From: Bacillota bacterium
GTDB lineage: Bacteria; Bacillota; Clostridia; Oscillospirales; Ruminococcaceae
Length of the DNA stretch: 64,000 bases
Reading direction: 5' to 3'
Assembly (NCBI GenBank): GCA_023412215.1
Contig: JAEYNX010000003.1
Coordinates: 310,001-374,000, forward strand
Shown here one piece after another: positions 24,371 through 33,633 of this stretch (the stretch's first letter is position 1; every line of letters starts with the position of its first letter). Under the pieces are notes generated by a model. It was given only the letters and a program-made list of their open reading frames with translations. It searched no databases and was not told the DNA's origin. The position numbers were made by a program, and so were the translations under genes.

Positions 24371-24499
24371 CGAATATCACACCTTTTCATATTCATATTA
24401 TATATCTCTCTATTGGGCTGTTTGTGAGTATGTCGATAAAGTCGGTTTCGTGGGCGGATATGCACCGTCGAAACAATCAAAGAGGTATCCGAATACGTC

Positions 24500-25663
24500 T
24501 TACTCGGCAAGCTTGAAAATTTGCTCTACGTCCGGGGGCTCCAGGCGATTAAACGAACCAAGCGGCCCATTCTCGCAGGCCTTTCGCGCCATCTCGGCGA
24601 AATCCTTGCTGCCGATGCCCGCCTGAGACAGGGTAACGGCAAGGCCGAGGCTTGTAAAGAATCGCTCCAGCCGGCGGATGCCCTCAAGTGCGATCTCTTC
24701 AAGGTTTTCAAAGGCCATATCCACGTCGAATACACGCACCGCGAACTGCACGAAGCGGTTTAGGTTTGTTTTGTGTACATACTTCATCCACGCGGGGAAG
24801 AGGATGGCGAGGCCCGCGCCGTGCGCGATATCGTAGATGCCGCTGAGCTCGTGCTCGATGCCGTGAGACGCCCAGTCCTCCTGCCGCCCCTTGCCGAGCA
24901 GGCCGTTGTGCGCCACGGTGCCGCCCCACATCACCTCCGCCCACGCGTCGTAGTTCTGGGTATCCTGCTTAACCTTCAACAGGTTTTCCATCACCGAGCG
25001 CATGGCCCCTTCGCACAGCCGGTCGGAGAAATCGGTGTGAGTGGTGTTGGTGAAATAGCGCTCCATGATGTGCGCGAGGATATCCGCGCCGCCCGCCGCA
25101 ATCTGGTTGTGCGGCAGGGTGTAGCAAAGCTCGGGGTTCAGCACCGCGAACCTCGGGTACATAAAATCGGTGCAGCAAGAGCGCTTGTACGCGCCCTCCT
25201 CCTTGGTGATTACCGAGCCGTCGCTGCTTTCGCTGCCCGCGGCGGGGATGGTAAGTACAACGCCGATATTTAGGGCACCGCTCGGCTTTGCGATGTTTGA
25301 GTAAAAGTCCCACACATCGCCGTTGTAGCAGGCGCCCACCGCGATGGCCTTGGCGGAGTCGATGACGCTGCCGCCGCCCACGGCGAGGATAAAGTCGATG
25401 CCCTGCTCCTTGCAGAGGGCATCGCCCTCATAAACGAGCTTGAGCCTCGGGTTGGGCTGCACGCCGCCAAGCTCGGTATACTCGACGCCCGCCTCTTTAA
25501 GCGAGGCGATAACCGCGTCGTACACACCGCTTGCCTTAATGCTCTTGCCGCCGTAGTGCAGCAGGACCTTCTTAGCATACTTTTTTACCTGCTGCCCCAC
25601 CTCGCGATGGGTGCCGCGGCCGAAGATAATCCGCGTGGGGTTGCCGAATTCAAAGTTTAACAT
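24500..25663 (-). CDS. Iron-containing alcohol dehydrogenase
   Basis: Group III NAD(P)-dependent alcohol dehydrogenase, 387 residues, similar to butanol dehydrogenases. The nucleotide loop GGGSVIDSAKAIA and the metal ligands (Asp and His in GGADILAHIMERYF, and His residues in WASHGIEHELSGIYDIAHGAGL) are intact. AAGGAG precedes ATG 25663; the gene starts 6 bp after the permease stop, so it belongs to the transporter operon. In this context it most likely reduces an aldehyde released by the DeoC-type aldolase downstream, regenerating NAD(P)+. That link is inference. Confidence 0.92.
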   Translation of the reverse strand: MLNFEFGNPTRIIFGRGTHREVGQQVKKYAKKVLLHYGGKSIKASGVYDAVIASLKEAGVEYTELGGVQPNPRLKLVYEGDALCKEQGIDFILAVGGGSVIDSAKAIAVGACYNGDVWDFYSNIAKPSGALNIGVVLTIPAAGSESSDGSVITKEEGAYKRSCCTDFMYPRFAVLNPELCYTLPHNQIAAGGADILAHIMERYFTNTTHTDFSDRLCEGAMRSVMENLLKVKQDTQNYDAWAEVMWGGTVAHNGLLGKGRQEDWASHGIEHELSGIYDIAHGAGLAILFPAWMKYVHKTNLNRFVQFAVRVFDVDMAFENLEEIALEGIRRLERFFTSLGLAVTLSQAGIGSKDFAEMARKACENGPLGSFNRLEPPDVEQIFKLAE

Positions 25664-25669
25664 GCCGTT

Positions 25670-26500
25670 TTACTCCTTAACCGCGGCGGACGCGAGGCCG
25701 CTGATTAAATTTTTAGAGAACAGGCCGAACATCACAAGCATGGGGATGGTTGCGAGCGTAAGACCCAGAATCTGCGCACCCAGGTCGGTTCTAAACTGCG
25801 TTGCCAGCTGCCGGATGCCGAGGGGAACGGTAAAGAGCTTCTCGTTTGTCAGTACGATCATCGGCACCATAAAGCTGTTCCACGACCATAAGAAGGAAAG
25901 CAGCGCGAGCGTCATGCAGGCGGGCATCATAAAGGGGAGCGCGATGCGTAAAAACATCTTAAACTCGCCGCAGCCGTCCAGGCGCGCGCTTTCGATGATA
26001 GAATCGGGAATGGCGTCGCGGGTGAACTGGTTGATCCAGAACACGCCGAAGGCGCTTGCCGCCGTGGGGATAATGAGCGGCAGGTGGGAGTTTAACCAGC
26101 CGATCTTGTTCATCTCGATGATAAAGCCCACAAGGCTGAGCTGCGTGGGCACCATCATGGTGAGCATCACGAGGTTTGTAAAGAATTTGCGGCCCTTAAA
26201 GCGGTACTTTGCCAGCCCAAAGCCGCACATCGAGCACACCAACACCGTGAGAACGGCGCAGGAGACCGAAACAAAAATCGAGTTGCCGTAGTACTTAAAG
26301 AAATCTATCGACATCAGCGATTTAAAGTTTTGCGCAAGATAGCCGCTCGGCACCAGCTTGATGCCGGTATAAAGCTCGTTGGCCTTGTAGGTGCCCATGT
26401 TGATCATAAAGAAGAAGGGCGCGATGGAAACCAGGCCAAAGATACTCATAATGATTGCGAGGATGGCTTTTGCGGGGCGAAATTTAAACGAGGCCTTCAT
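25670..26500 (-). CDS. Sugar ABC transporter permease (MalG type)
   Basis: Inner-membrane subunit of a CUT1-family carbohydrate importer, 276 residues, with six predicted helices. The cytoplasmic EAA-type loop that docks the ATPase is seen as ESARLDGCGEFKMFLRIALPFMMP. AAGGAGGAG overlaps the end of the previous permease gene; the genes are 2 bp apart. No ATPase gene is in the locus, as is usual for CUT1 systems that share an MsmX-like ATPase. Confidence 0.93.
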   Translation of the reverse strand: MKASFKFRPAKAILAIIMSIFGLVSIAPFFFMINMGTYKANELYTGIKLVPSGYLAQNFKSLMSIDFFKYYGNSIFVSVSCAVLTVLVCSMCGFGLAKYRFKGRKFFTNLVMLTMMVPTQLSLVGFIIEMNKIGWLNSHLPLIIPTAASAFGVFWINQFTRDAIPDSIIESARLDGCGEFKMFLRIALPFMMPACMTLALLSFLWSWNSFMVPMIVLTNEKLFTVPLGIRQLATQFRTDLGAQILGLTLATIPMLVMFGLFSKNLISGLASAAVKE

Positions 26501-26502
26501 CT

Positions 26503-27438
26503 CTACTCCTCCTTTCCGTTCATCAAGCGGTTGGCGATAAAGGAGATCACGGCAATCACAATAAACAGGCAGACGGCGATTGCCGAGGCATAGCCGTTGC
26601 GCAGCTGGTTGCTAAACGCCGTATCGTAGAACAGCCAGATGCCGGTGAGCACTGAGTTGTTGGGGCCGCCCACCATCTTGCCCGCTACCGAGAAGATCAT
26701 AAACGGCTCCTCAAAGATCTGGAAGCAGCCGATAAGGGTGCTGAGCACCACAAAGATGGTCACGGGCTTTAAAAGCGGCAGGGTGATGCGGGTAACGCGC
26801 TGCCACGCGTTAACGCCGTCTATCTCGCTGGCCTCGTAGATGTCGGTGTTGATATTCGTAATGCCCGCCATAAACAGAACCGCCGTGTAGCCCACATAGC
26901 GCCACACCGTCACCATCGAGATGAGGGCGCGAGCGGGCCACGCCTCCTTGGTCCAGTTGATGGCGTCGATGCCGAGCTTGCCCAACACGAAGTTTACCGT
27001 ACCGAAGGCGGGGTCGAAGAGAATGGCGAAGATGACGCCCAGTGCGATCGGGGTAGTCAGGTAGGGCAGAAAGTTTAAAAGACGAAACGCCTTTTTAAGT
27101 ATCATCACCTTGCTGCTCAGCATAACGGCAATCATAAAGCCCAGGATAAGCTGAACAGGGATGATCATCACCATCAGCAGCAGGGTGTTAAACAGCGCTT
27201 TGTAGAAACGGGCGTCCCCCAGTACCTCGGCATAATTTTTAAGGCCGATGAATACAGGGTTGGTGTAGCCGTTCCAGTCGTTTAGGCTGATGTAACCGCT
27301 AAAGAGGATGGGGAAGAGCGAGAAGGCGATGAAGATAAGAAAGTAAGGAAGTATAAACAGATACGGAGCGGCTTTTTGCCTTAACAGGTAACTGGCGCCG
27401 TTCATAGGGATATTTGGCCCGTTGTTCAGTTTTTTCAT
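26503..27438 (-). CDS. Sugar ABC transporter permease (MalF type)
   Basis: Partner permease of 311 residues with six helices and the EAA loop EASEIDGVNAWQRVTRITLPLLKP. AGGTGAG precedes ATG 27438. It follows the binding-protein gene after a 355-bp gap rich in hairpins, which probably lets the binding protein be made in excess of the permeases. Confidence 0.93.
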   Translation of the reverse strand: MKKLNNGPNIPMNGASYLLRQKAAPYLFILPYFLIFIAFSLFPILFSGYISLNDWNGYTNPVFIGLKNYAEVLGDARFYKALFNTLLLMVMIIPVQLILGFMIAVMLSSKVMILKKAFRLLNFLPYLTTPIALGVIFAILFDPAFGTVNFVLGKLGIDAINWTKEAWPARALISMVTVWRYVGYTAVLFMAGITNINTDIYEASEIDGVNAWQRVTRITLPLLKPVTIFVVLSTLIGCFQIFEEPFMIFSVAGKMVGGPNNSVLTGIWLFYDTAFSNQLRNGYASAIAVCLFIVIAVISFIANRLMNGKEE

Positions 27439-27793
27439 GATCTCACCTACACCTTGTTATACTAAATTCCATTTGAAAAGAGAAGATAAATTCCCCTTTT
27501 CAAACACGCCGTTATAAAAACGGCGCGGGCGGCTTTTGGCCGCCGAATTACCGTTCAATACGCTTTCTGCAACAACGCAAAACGTTATTGCTCCCTGCCG
27601 GAGGCGGGGCTTAAAAAAAGAAGAATTAGTATTGATAGGGCCTTTATAAAAACCCTGATTGGTTGTTATTTTCAAAGATTGTTAAGGGTTCGTGCACTAA
27701 GCTTCCTATGCGGTGTTTTTAACTATGGGGAAAGGGAAAGCGTTGCCGCTTTCCTTTTCCCGCATTTTACGGCTGCCGCCGTTATAAACGAAA
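27439..27793 (-). other. Hairpin-rich spacer between binding protein and permeases
   Basis: No credible gene. On the leftward transcript several stems occur in series: GGAAAGCG/CGCTTTCC at 27735-27754 (extendable to about 16 bp), GCGGC/GCCGC and CGCCGTT/AACGGCG between about 27508 and 27545, and TTTGAAAAG/CTTTTCAAA near 27472-27505. No T-run follows the first stem on that strand, so it looks like a stabiliser or partial attenuator rather than a full terminator. Confidence 0.55.
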
Positions 27794-29137
27794 CTATTCT
27801 TTGAGCTCGGGGGCCTTTGCAATCACTTCGGCCTTTAACTTGTTAAAAGCGTCCTGTGCGTTCATGCCGGCTTCAAGGTCACGCAGAACCTGTGCGTTGG
27901 AGTCTTTAATGGTCAGGTCATACTCGGTCATGGGGCGTGCTTTGGTGTTGGGGTTCTTGGAGATTTCCATCATCTTCGCGGTTACGTTCTGGCCTGCGAA
28001 GAAGGGGTCGGCCTCGCCCTTGTAGAGCTCGGTGTCATAAGCGGGAGCAAAGAGGGTGGGGGTAGCGTGCGCCTTGTAGAAGCTCTCGGCGCCCTGCTGC
28101 GACATGGTGAGCCAGTTGATATATGTCCAAGCGAGGGGCTTGTTTTCTTCCTTGGCCTTCTTGGGGATACCGTAAGCGGTACCGCCGTTGCTGAAGCCGC
28201 CGCCGGGAGGAGACATAAAGCCCCACTTGCCCTGAGAATCGGGGTCGTTCGGTTTCATCATAAAGCTGATAAACCAAGCAGGTGCCTGATAGAAGATCAC
28301 GTGGTTGCTCGCAAAGGAGGTGTACCATGCGGGGGTCCACTCTACGTAGGGGCCAGTCGCTTTGTTGGCAACCAGCTTCTCAATAAACTGGTAGGTGGGC
28401 AGGATGGAGCTGTCCATGGTCAGCTTGCCGTCGGTTACAAACGGCTCTTTGGTGTACAGCGCGCTCACGGCGGAGTATGCGTCGTCTACGCTTGCAAACA
28501 TAAAGTCTTCGCCGCTCTTGCCCACGTCCGCGCTCTTCTCAATAAAGGCGTCGAGGGACGAGAAGATCTTCTCCATCTCGGAGGGGTCGTCGGTGCCGAA
28601 ATACTTCTTGGCAAGGTTGCGGTCGTAAGCGTAGCCGCCTACGCAGTTATCTACCTGAATGCATACGACCTCGCCCTTTTTGTTGGTGATAAGCGGTACG
28701 CCGATGGGCAGTACTTCGTCAAGCTTAATGTTGTAGGGAGCGGCGTCAAGGCGCTCTAAGAAGTCCATGTTTACCATCTTGCCGCGCGCGGCGCTTTCAA
28801 GGTTTACAACGTCGGGCATTTCGGCGCCGCTGGCGATGGTGGTAAGCACCTTCTGCTCGTATTCATCGGAGGGTACGGATACATAGTTTACCTTAATGTC
28901 GGGATAGTAGTTGTTAAATTCCGCTGCGCCTTTAATCTCATAATCGCCCCAAACCCACTGGGTGATCTCACCCTTGAGCTGGGATGTTTCAGTGCCGTTG
29001 CTTGCAGCTTCGCCGGATGAAGCGGGTGCTGCAGAACTGGAAGATGCCGAACCACCGTTACTGCCACATGCGGTTAGGCTTGTGAGCAGTATCGTTGCAG
29101 CAAGTGCAAACGTCAGCTTTCTTTTGATGTTTGACAT
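27794..29137 (-). CDS. Sugar-binding lipoprotein of an ABC importer
   Basis: Extracellular solute-binding protein (family 1), 447 residues. The signal peptide ends in lipobox LTAC (Cys about 24), followed by a Gly/Ser/Ala linker. The mature part has the usual lobes (WVWGDYEIKGAAEFNNYYPDI; TAYGIPKKAKEENKPLAWTYINWLT). GGAGG lies 7 bases before ATG 29137. It is the first gene of the transporter unit; its upstream region carries copies of ATGTCATTA also found before the zinc alcohol dehydrogenase. The ligand is unknown; the GH88/105 enzyme next door suggests an unsaturated uronic oligosaccharide. Confidence 0.93.
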   Translation of the reverse strand: MSNIKRKLTFALAATILLTSLTACGSNGGSASSSSAAPASSGEAASNGTETSQLKGEITQWVWGDYEIKGAAEFNNYYPDIKVNYVSVPSDEYEQKVLTTIASGAEMPDVVNLESAARGKMVNMDFLERLDAAPYNIKLDEVLPIGVPLITNKKGEVVCIQVDNCVGGYAYDRNLAKKYFGTDDPSEMEKIFSSLDAFIEKSADVGKSGEDFMFASVDDAYSAVSALYTKEPFVTDGKLTMDSSILPTYQFIEKLVANKATGPYVEWTPAWYTSFASNHVIFYQAPAWFISFMMKPNDPDSQGKWGFMSPPGGGFSNGGTAYGIPKKAKEENKPLAWTYINWLTMSQQGAESFYKAHATPTLFAPAYDTELYKGEADPFFAGQNVTAKMMEISKNPNTKARPMTEYDLTIKDSNAQVLRDLEAGMNAQDAFNKLKAEVIAKAPELKE

Positions 29138-29222
29138 GGTTTTGCCTCCAATTTTAAATTTATTTTTACCGGGGGATAGACCCCGGTGAAAACCGTATGA
29201 ATGAGTTTATGACTTTAAAGCA

Positions 29223-29243
29223 TTATGTCAATATGTCATTACA
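29223..29243 (-). promoter_or_regulatory. Candidate GntR operator upstream of the binding protein
   Basis: TTATGTCAATATGTCATTACA (overlapping motifs). The units TATGTCAATATG and ATGTCATTACA both recur at 34789-34846, upstream of the first enzyme gene of the locus. ATGT-CATT-ACA(T) is a short dyad of the kind bound by GntR/HutC regulators; one such regulator is encoded between the two sites. Confidence 0.5.
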
Positions 29244-29265
29244 ACGTGGACGAAAATAAGAACTG

Positions 29266-30231
29266 CTAGGAGTGCTGAGACTCAAATTTTCGCGCGGCCG
29301 CTTCCATCAGCAGGTAAAACGCCTGCCCCTCGGAAGAAACGCCCGGCTTATCAAAGTTCGGCGCGCCGCAAACGTCCTGCACCAGCCCATAGCGGTCGAT
29401 CTTGCCCGTGGCGGCGGCGCGCAGGCGCTGTGCAACAGGACGCATCTCCAAGTGAAGCCAGCCGCTTGCCATACCGCGGAAAAGGGTGTAGGCGAGCATC
29501 TGCGAAAGGTTGGTTTCCACAAAGGTGGCGGGGTCGTCCACCACATCATAAAACAGGCCGTCGTCCCGCATGTGGGGCAGCAGGCTGTTGATCATACGCT
29601 CTGCCATCTGCCGCAGGCGTACTTTGTCCGCTTCAAACTCCTGCGGCAGAAGGTCGATTACCCGGGCGATGCCCGCGAGTGTCCAGCCGATGCCGCCGCC
29701 CCAGAAGGTCGCGCGCGCATACTCCCGCCTGCCGTCGTCCCACATATGGCGCATGAGGCAGGCGGTCGGGTCGCACAGGGCGTCCCAGTAGCCGTAAATC
29801 TGCTTTAACGCCTCCTGATAATGCCCCGCCGCGGCCAGAAAGGGCGGCAGCATATACATCGAGTCCGACCAGAACTGCGGCTTGCTTTCAAGGTGGTATA
29901 CAATGCCCGCCGCGCTGCGCGGCGCTAGGCGGAGCGCCCAGTCTAAGAGCTTGCGCAGCCCGTCCTTTAAAGCGGGGTCGTCGGTAATCTTGCAGGCGTG
30001 TATCAGCGCCTCACCAGCCGCGCAGGGGTCGGTAACCGCGTCGTTGCCCCCAATAGAGGCCACGCGCCCATCTGGGACGCTGCGGTAAACAGCCTCCTTT
30101 GCCATCGCTATCACCACGTCGTCGTCGCCCTGCTCCAAAAAGGCCTGCATGGCGGTGCCCTGTTCCCAGGGGTAGCGCTGCATGGCTAACAACGCGAGCT
30201 TTACTTTATCAATTAACTTGTCCGTATTCAT
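29266..30231 (-). CDS. Glycoside hydrolase family 88/105 protein
   Basis: Unsaturated-glucuronyl or rhamnogalacturonyl hydrolase-like (alpha/alpha)6 barrel, 321 residues, with no signal peptide, so it acts on imported oligosaccharides. MQRYPWEQGTAMQAFL, FWSDSMYMLPPFLA (the Asp here is the candidate acid by analogy with YteR) and FWGGGIGWTLAGIARVI are family hallmarks. The open frame extends upstream into the regulator gene, but GGCAGGAG just before ATG-ATG at 30234/30231 sets the start near MNTDK. It lies 17 bp after the GntR stop codon. Confidence 0.85.
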   Translation of the reverse strand: MNTDKLIDKVKLALLAMQRYPWEQGTAMQAFLEQGDDDVVIAMAKEAVYRSVPDGRVASIGGNDAVTDPCAAGEALIHACKITDDPALKDGLRKLLDWALRLAPRSAAGIVYHLESKPQFWSDSMYMLPPFLAAAGHYQEALKQIYGYWDALCDPTACLMRHMWDDGRREYARATFWGGGIGWTLAGIARVIDLLPQEFEADKVRLRQMAERMINSLLPHMRDDGLFYDVVDDPATFVETNLSQMLAYTLFRGMASGWLHLEMRPVAQRLRAAATGKIDRYGLVQDVCGAPNFDKPGVSSEGQAFYLLMEAAARKFESQHS

Positions 30232-30248
30232 CATCTCCTGCCATTTAT

Positions 30249-31004
30249 CTAACGGCATAATTCTACGCTGAACTTGTTTCGGTCGCCGCGGTAACGGGCG
30301 ATCGAGTACTCCACGGGGGTGTGGTCGGCGGTGTAGGCCACGGTTTTTACAAGGCATATCGCCTTGCCCTTTGGCGTCTGCAGTAAATCCGCCTCGCGCT
30401 GGGTGGCGTTTACCGCCTCGATCTCGCGCAGCACGCGTTCCACGCGGCGGTGGTACAGGTCCTCGAGCATCGAGTAGAGGGAGTTATTCTCAAAGTCCTG
30501 CGAAAGCAGGGCGCGGAAGGTCTCGCAGGGCAGGTAGGTCTCTAAATATACAATCGGTTCGCCGTCGGTGTAACGCAGGCGCTCCAGATAGATGAGCATC
30601 GCGTCCGCCGGGATATTCAGTTTTTCGTTGATCGGGCTTTTGGGCTCGATGGCCTTGAGGGAGAGCACCTTGGTGGAAGGCACCATGCCCTTTTGTATCA
30701 TCTCCTGATTAAAGCTTTGCAGCTTGTTTAAAAACCGCGCGTCAATCTTCGGCTGGGCCACAAAGGTGCCCTTACCTTTAAGACGGTACAAGAACCCTTC
30801 CGCCACCAGCTCGCTGAGCGCCTGCCGGATGGTGGGGCGGCTTACCCCGCACTGCTCGCAGAACTCAAGCTCGGTGGGGATGCTGTCGCCGCCCTTCAGC
30901 TCGCCCGAGTAGATGGCGTTTAATATCGATTGCTTAATCTGGTAATAAAGCGGGATGGGTACCTCTTTATCGATTTTATAGAGGCTTTTATAATTGTTCA
31001 CCAA
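30249..31004 (-). CDS. GntR/HutC-family transcriptional regulator
   Basis: Repressor of 251 residues: an N-terminal winged helix (PLYYQIKQSILNAIYSGEL, CGVSRPTIRQALSELVAEGF, YRLKGKGTFVA) followed by a UTRA ligand-binding domain (IYLERLRYTDGEPIVYLETYLP; VEYSIARYRGDRNKF). The start is TTG 31004 or GTG 31001 behind GGGAGTGA. It is embedded in the sugar locus between the kinase and the GH88/105 gene, so it most likely controls the locus by sensing a pathway sugar phosphate. Candidate operators are at 29223-29243 and 34789-34960. Confidence 0.92.
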   Translation of the reverse strand: MVNNYKSLYKIDKEVPIPLYYQIKQSILNAIYSGELKGGDSIPTELEFCEQCGVSRPTIRQALSELVAEGFLYRLKGKGTFVAQPKIDARFLNKLQSFNQEMIQKGMVPSTKVLSLKAIEPKSPINEKLNIPADAMLIYLERLRYTDGEPIVYLETYLPCETFRALLSQDFENNSLYSMLEDLYHRRVERVLREIEAVNATQREADLLQTPKGKAICLVKTVAYTADHTPVEYSIARYRGDRNKFSVELCR

Positions 31005-31042
31005 AGCTGCGTCACTCCCTTTTATAGTTCCCTATTATTTTA

Positions 31043-32587
31043 TCATTTTTTAGGGAATTTTGCAGCAAAATTTGCCATAGAGGTGTAAGTTTCCCGCAAC
31101 CCGTCGTATGCCTGGTTGAATATGGGGTATAGCTCGCGGTATATAGCGCCGTTTGCCTCGTTTGGCCGAATCGTCTTGACGGGCGCGTTAAATTGCCGAA
31201 CCACATCAAAGCTTTCAAAGGCGCCGATGCCCACGCCGCCGCAGATGGCGGCCCCCATCGAGGTCGCCTCCTCCAGGTAAGCGGGCAGGCGCAGCGGCTT
31301 TTGCCAGATGTCCGCGAGTATCTGCAGCCAAACCATGCCCTTTGCCCCGCCGCCAATCGTGATCACCTCATCGATCGGCACGGCATCGTCGAGGATGTCC
31401 AGAATCACCTTCAGGTTATAGCCCACGCCCTCCAGCACCGCACGGGAGATATTCGCCTTGGTGGTAGTTACCGAAAGGCCCACAAACGCGCCGCGCGCAT
31501 CAAGGTTCCATCGGGGGGAGCGTTCGCCCAGCAGGTAGGGCAGATACAGCAGCCCGCCCGCGCCGGGTGGGGACTGCAATACATCTTTGTCGATCAGCGC
31601 ATAAGGGCTTGTCCCTTGTTCCTGCGCCGTGCGGCTTTCCAGCGCACAGAGCGTGTTTTTATACCAGTTGTAGGAGTACCCCGCGGCCTGCATGGTGCCG
31701 CATGGGGTATAAAGCGTAGGGTCAAGGTGCACCCAGTTGAAGGTGCGCATCTCACCGTCATAAAGCGGCGCCTTGCTGGCAAGCGAAATCCAAGAGGAGG
31801 AGCCCAGCACGTTATAGGCCGCGCCCTCACGCACCACACCCGCGCCCACACAGGCGCAGGAGCCGTCGCCGCCGCCGATCACTACGGGAGTACCCTCAAG
31901 AAGGCCTGTTTCGCGCGCCGCCGCGGCGGTTATCCCGCCCGCAATATCGGTGGAGGGGTGAGGCTCGGGCAGAAGCCCGGGGTCTATGCCGAGTGCCTTT
32001 AAAATCTCCTGCGACCAGCACTTGCGGTTGATATCAAACAGGTTTGTGCCACAGGCGTCGCTGTAGTCGGTTACAAACCGCCCCGTCAGGCGGTGAATGA
32101 TATAATCCTTCGCGTGCAGCATCTTATAGGCCTTGGTGTAAGCCTCTGGCTCGTTGTCGCGCATCCACAGCAGCTTAGCCGCCGAGTAAGAGGCGCTGAT
32201 GCGGTGGCCGGTGGTGCGGTAAACAAACTCCATGCCAAGGGCCTGCTCCATCAGGGCTTCCTGTTTTGTGGCGCGTGTATCCGCCCAGATAATCATATTG
32301 CGCAGCGGGCTGCCGTCTTTGTCTACCAGCAGGCACCCCATCATCTGCGCGCTGAAGCAGACGCAGGCAATTTCGTCCTTTTGAATGTTGCCGCGGCGCA
32401 GCAGCTCCTGCGTAGAGTCGCAGACCGCCCGCCACCAGTCCTCGGGGCGTTGCTCCACCCAGTTCGGGTGAGGGTAGAAGGTGGGGTATTCGTACAGCAC
32501 GCTCGCGCACAGCTCACCGTTTAGGTTATAGGCCGTTGCCTTGTTGCCGCTGGTGCCGAGATCGTGCGCCAGGATATATCTGCCCAT
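31043..32587 (-). CDS. FGGY-family carbohydrate kinase
   Basis: Sugar kinase of 514 residues with both actin-like lobes. The N-terminal phosphate loop is HDLGTSGNKATAYN; the C-terminal FGGY signature region is VITIGGGAKGMVWLQILADIWQKP with EATSMGAA following. It is closest in look to xylulokinases, but the substrate within FGGY (xylulose, ribulose, erythritol, glycerol and others) cannot be set from sequence alone. GGAGG precedes ATG 32587. It stands 30 bp downstream of the SMP-30 gene and belongs to that unit. Confidence 0.92.
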   Translation of the reverse strand: MGRYILAHDLGTSGNKATAYNLNGELCASVLYEYPTFYPHPNWVEQRPEDWWRAVCDSTQELLRRGNIQKDEIACVCFSAQMMGCLLVDKDGSPLRNMIIWADTRATKQEALMEQALGMEFVYRTTGHRISASYSAAKLLWMRDNEPEAYTKAYKMLHAKDYIIHRLTGRFVTDYSDACGTNLFDINRKCWSQEILKALGIDPGLLPEPHPSTDIAGGITAAAARETGLLEGTPVVIGGGDGSCACVGAGVVREGAAYNVLGSSSWISLASKAPLYDGEMRTFNWVHLDPTLYTPCGTMQAAGYSYNWYKNTLCALESRTAQEQGTSPYALIDKDVLQSPPGAGGLLYLPYLLGERSPRWNLDARGAFVGLSVTTTKANISRAVLEGVGYNLKVILDILDDAVPIDEVITIGGGAKGMVWLQILADIWQKPLRLPAYLEEATSMGAAICGGVGIGAFESFDVVRQFNAPVKTIRPNEANGAIYRELYPIFNQAYDGLRETYTSMANFAAKFPKK

Positions 32588-32617
32588 TTTATCAGTTCCT
32601 CCGCGGGGTAATCCTTA

Positions 32618-33607
32618 TTATTCAAGCTCCATGCAAGCCATGGTGGCGGGCATCTCATGCGCGGTGTTTACCTTGCCCGGCCCGGTTACAAGGTCAAAGC
32701 AGGAGGCTACCAGCAGCCCGTTCCATATAATCGGCTCGCCGGGCTGGTCCAGCTCGCCGCCAAGACCGTCGCTGTCAGGGCTTTGCGAGAGACGCTCCAC
32801 CTTGCCGTTCGGGTACACCTTCGCGATGGCGTTGGCGCAGAAGTCGGCAATATACAGGTTACCGACCTCATCCATCACCATGCCGTCGGTACTCTTCAGG
32901 GCAGTCCAATCCTTGGCGTAGGTCTCTTGGCTTTTTACGCTGCCGTCGGGGTTCAAGGTAATCTTTATAACCTCGCCGTCGCCGAAGTTTCCGACATAAA
33001 GGTTGCCTTCCTTGTCAAACTCGATCCCGTCCGCGCCGTACTGGCAGTCTGGGTTTTGGGTAACAAAGGTGGCGAGGATGTTTTTGTCCTCCAAGGTGTT
33101 GGTAATCTCGATATTCTCGTCGTTTAAGGAAAAGCGGTACACACAGCTCACCAGCTTGCCGGAAGGGTGCTTTACCTTTGAAAGCAGGCTCTGTGTTACA
33201 TACATATAATCGCCCCAAACCTTAATGCCGTTGGGGTGCTCCATATTGTAGGCCACAACCGTGGATTTTAAAATGTTGCCCGCGTCGTCGGCGGTAACCT
33301 TCAGCACGCGGCCTTTGAACATCAGCTCCGGCGCGCCGGACCATCCCTGATTATCGCAGAGGTAGAGGTTGTAGTCCCTGTCATAGGCGATGCCCATGTT
33401 GCGCGCCACGCCGGTTTCGGGGTGAACGGGTACGTCAAACCATTTGGTGATCTTTCTGTCTTTATCAAACTTCACCATGCAGCCCGACATCTTGGTGTCG
33501 GCGTAGTTGGGGCAGGAGAGCACAAGGCTGCCGTGCTGGTCTATCGCCATCCCGTCGGGGGTGCAGATATATTCGGGCAGAACCGCAAAAAGTTTTGGTG
33601 TTAACAT
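32618..33607 (-). CDS. SMP-30/gluconolactonase-like beta-propeller
   Basis: Six-bladed propeller of the SMP-30/LRE family, 329 residues, without a signal peptide. Blades are visible as YICTPDGMAIDQHGSLVLSC, NGIKVWGDYMYVTQSLLSKV, GADGIEFDKEGNLYVGNFG and TDGMVMDEVGNLYIADFC, with the Asp and Asn residues that bind the divalent metal in lactonases. A sugar lactonase role would fit with the dehydrogenase just upstream, which could make the lactone. AAAGGAC precedes ATG 33607. Confidence 0.85.
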   Translation of the reverse strand: MLTPKLFAVLPEYICTPDGMAIDQHGSLVLSCPNYADTKMSGCMVKFDKDRKITKWFDVPVHPETGVARNMGIAYDRDYNLYLCDNQGWSGAPELMFKGRVLKVTADDAGNILKSTVVAYNMEHPNGIKVWGDYMYVTQSLLSKVKHPSGKLVSCVYRFSLNDENIEITNTLEDKNILATFVTQNPDCQYGADGIEFDKEGNLYVGNFGDGEVIKITLNPDGSVKSQETYAKDWTALKSTDGMVMDEVGNLYIADFCANAIAKVYPNGKVERLSQSPDSDGLGGELDQPGEPIIWNGLLVASCFDLVTGPGKVNTAHEMPATMACMELE

Positions 33608-33633
33608 GTTTGATACGTCCTTTCTGTGCCTTA

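Noticed and set aside
27457..27675. 72-codon minus-strand frame between binding protein and permease
   Set aside because: It overlaps several hairpins, has an unlikely composition and no start signal.
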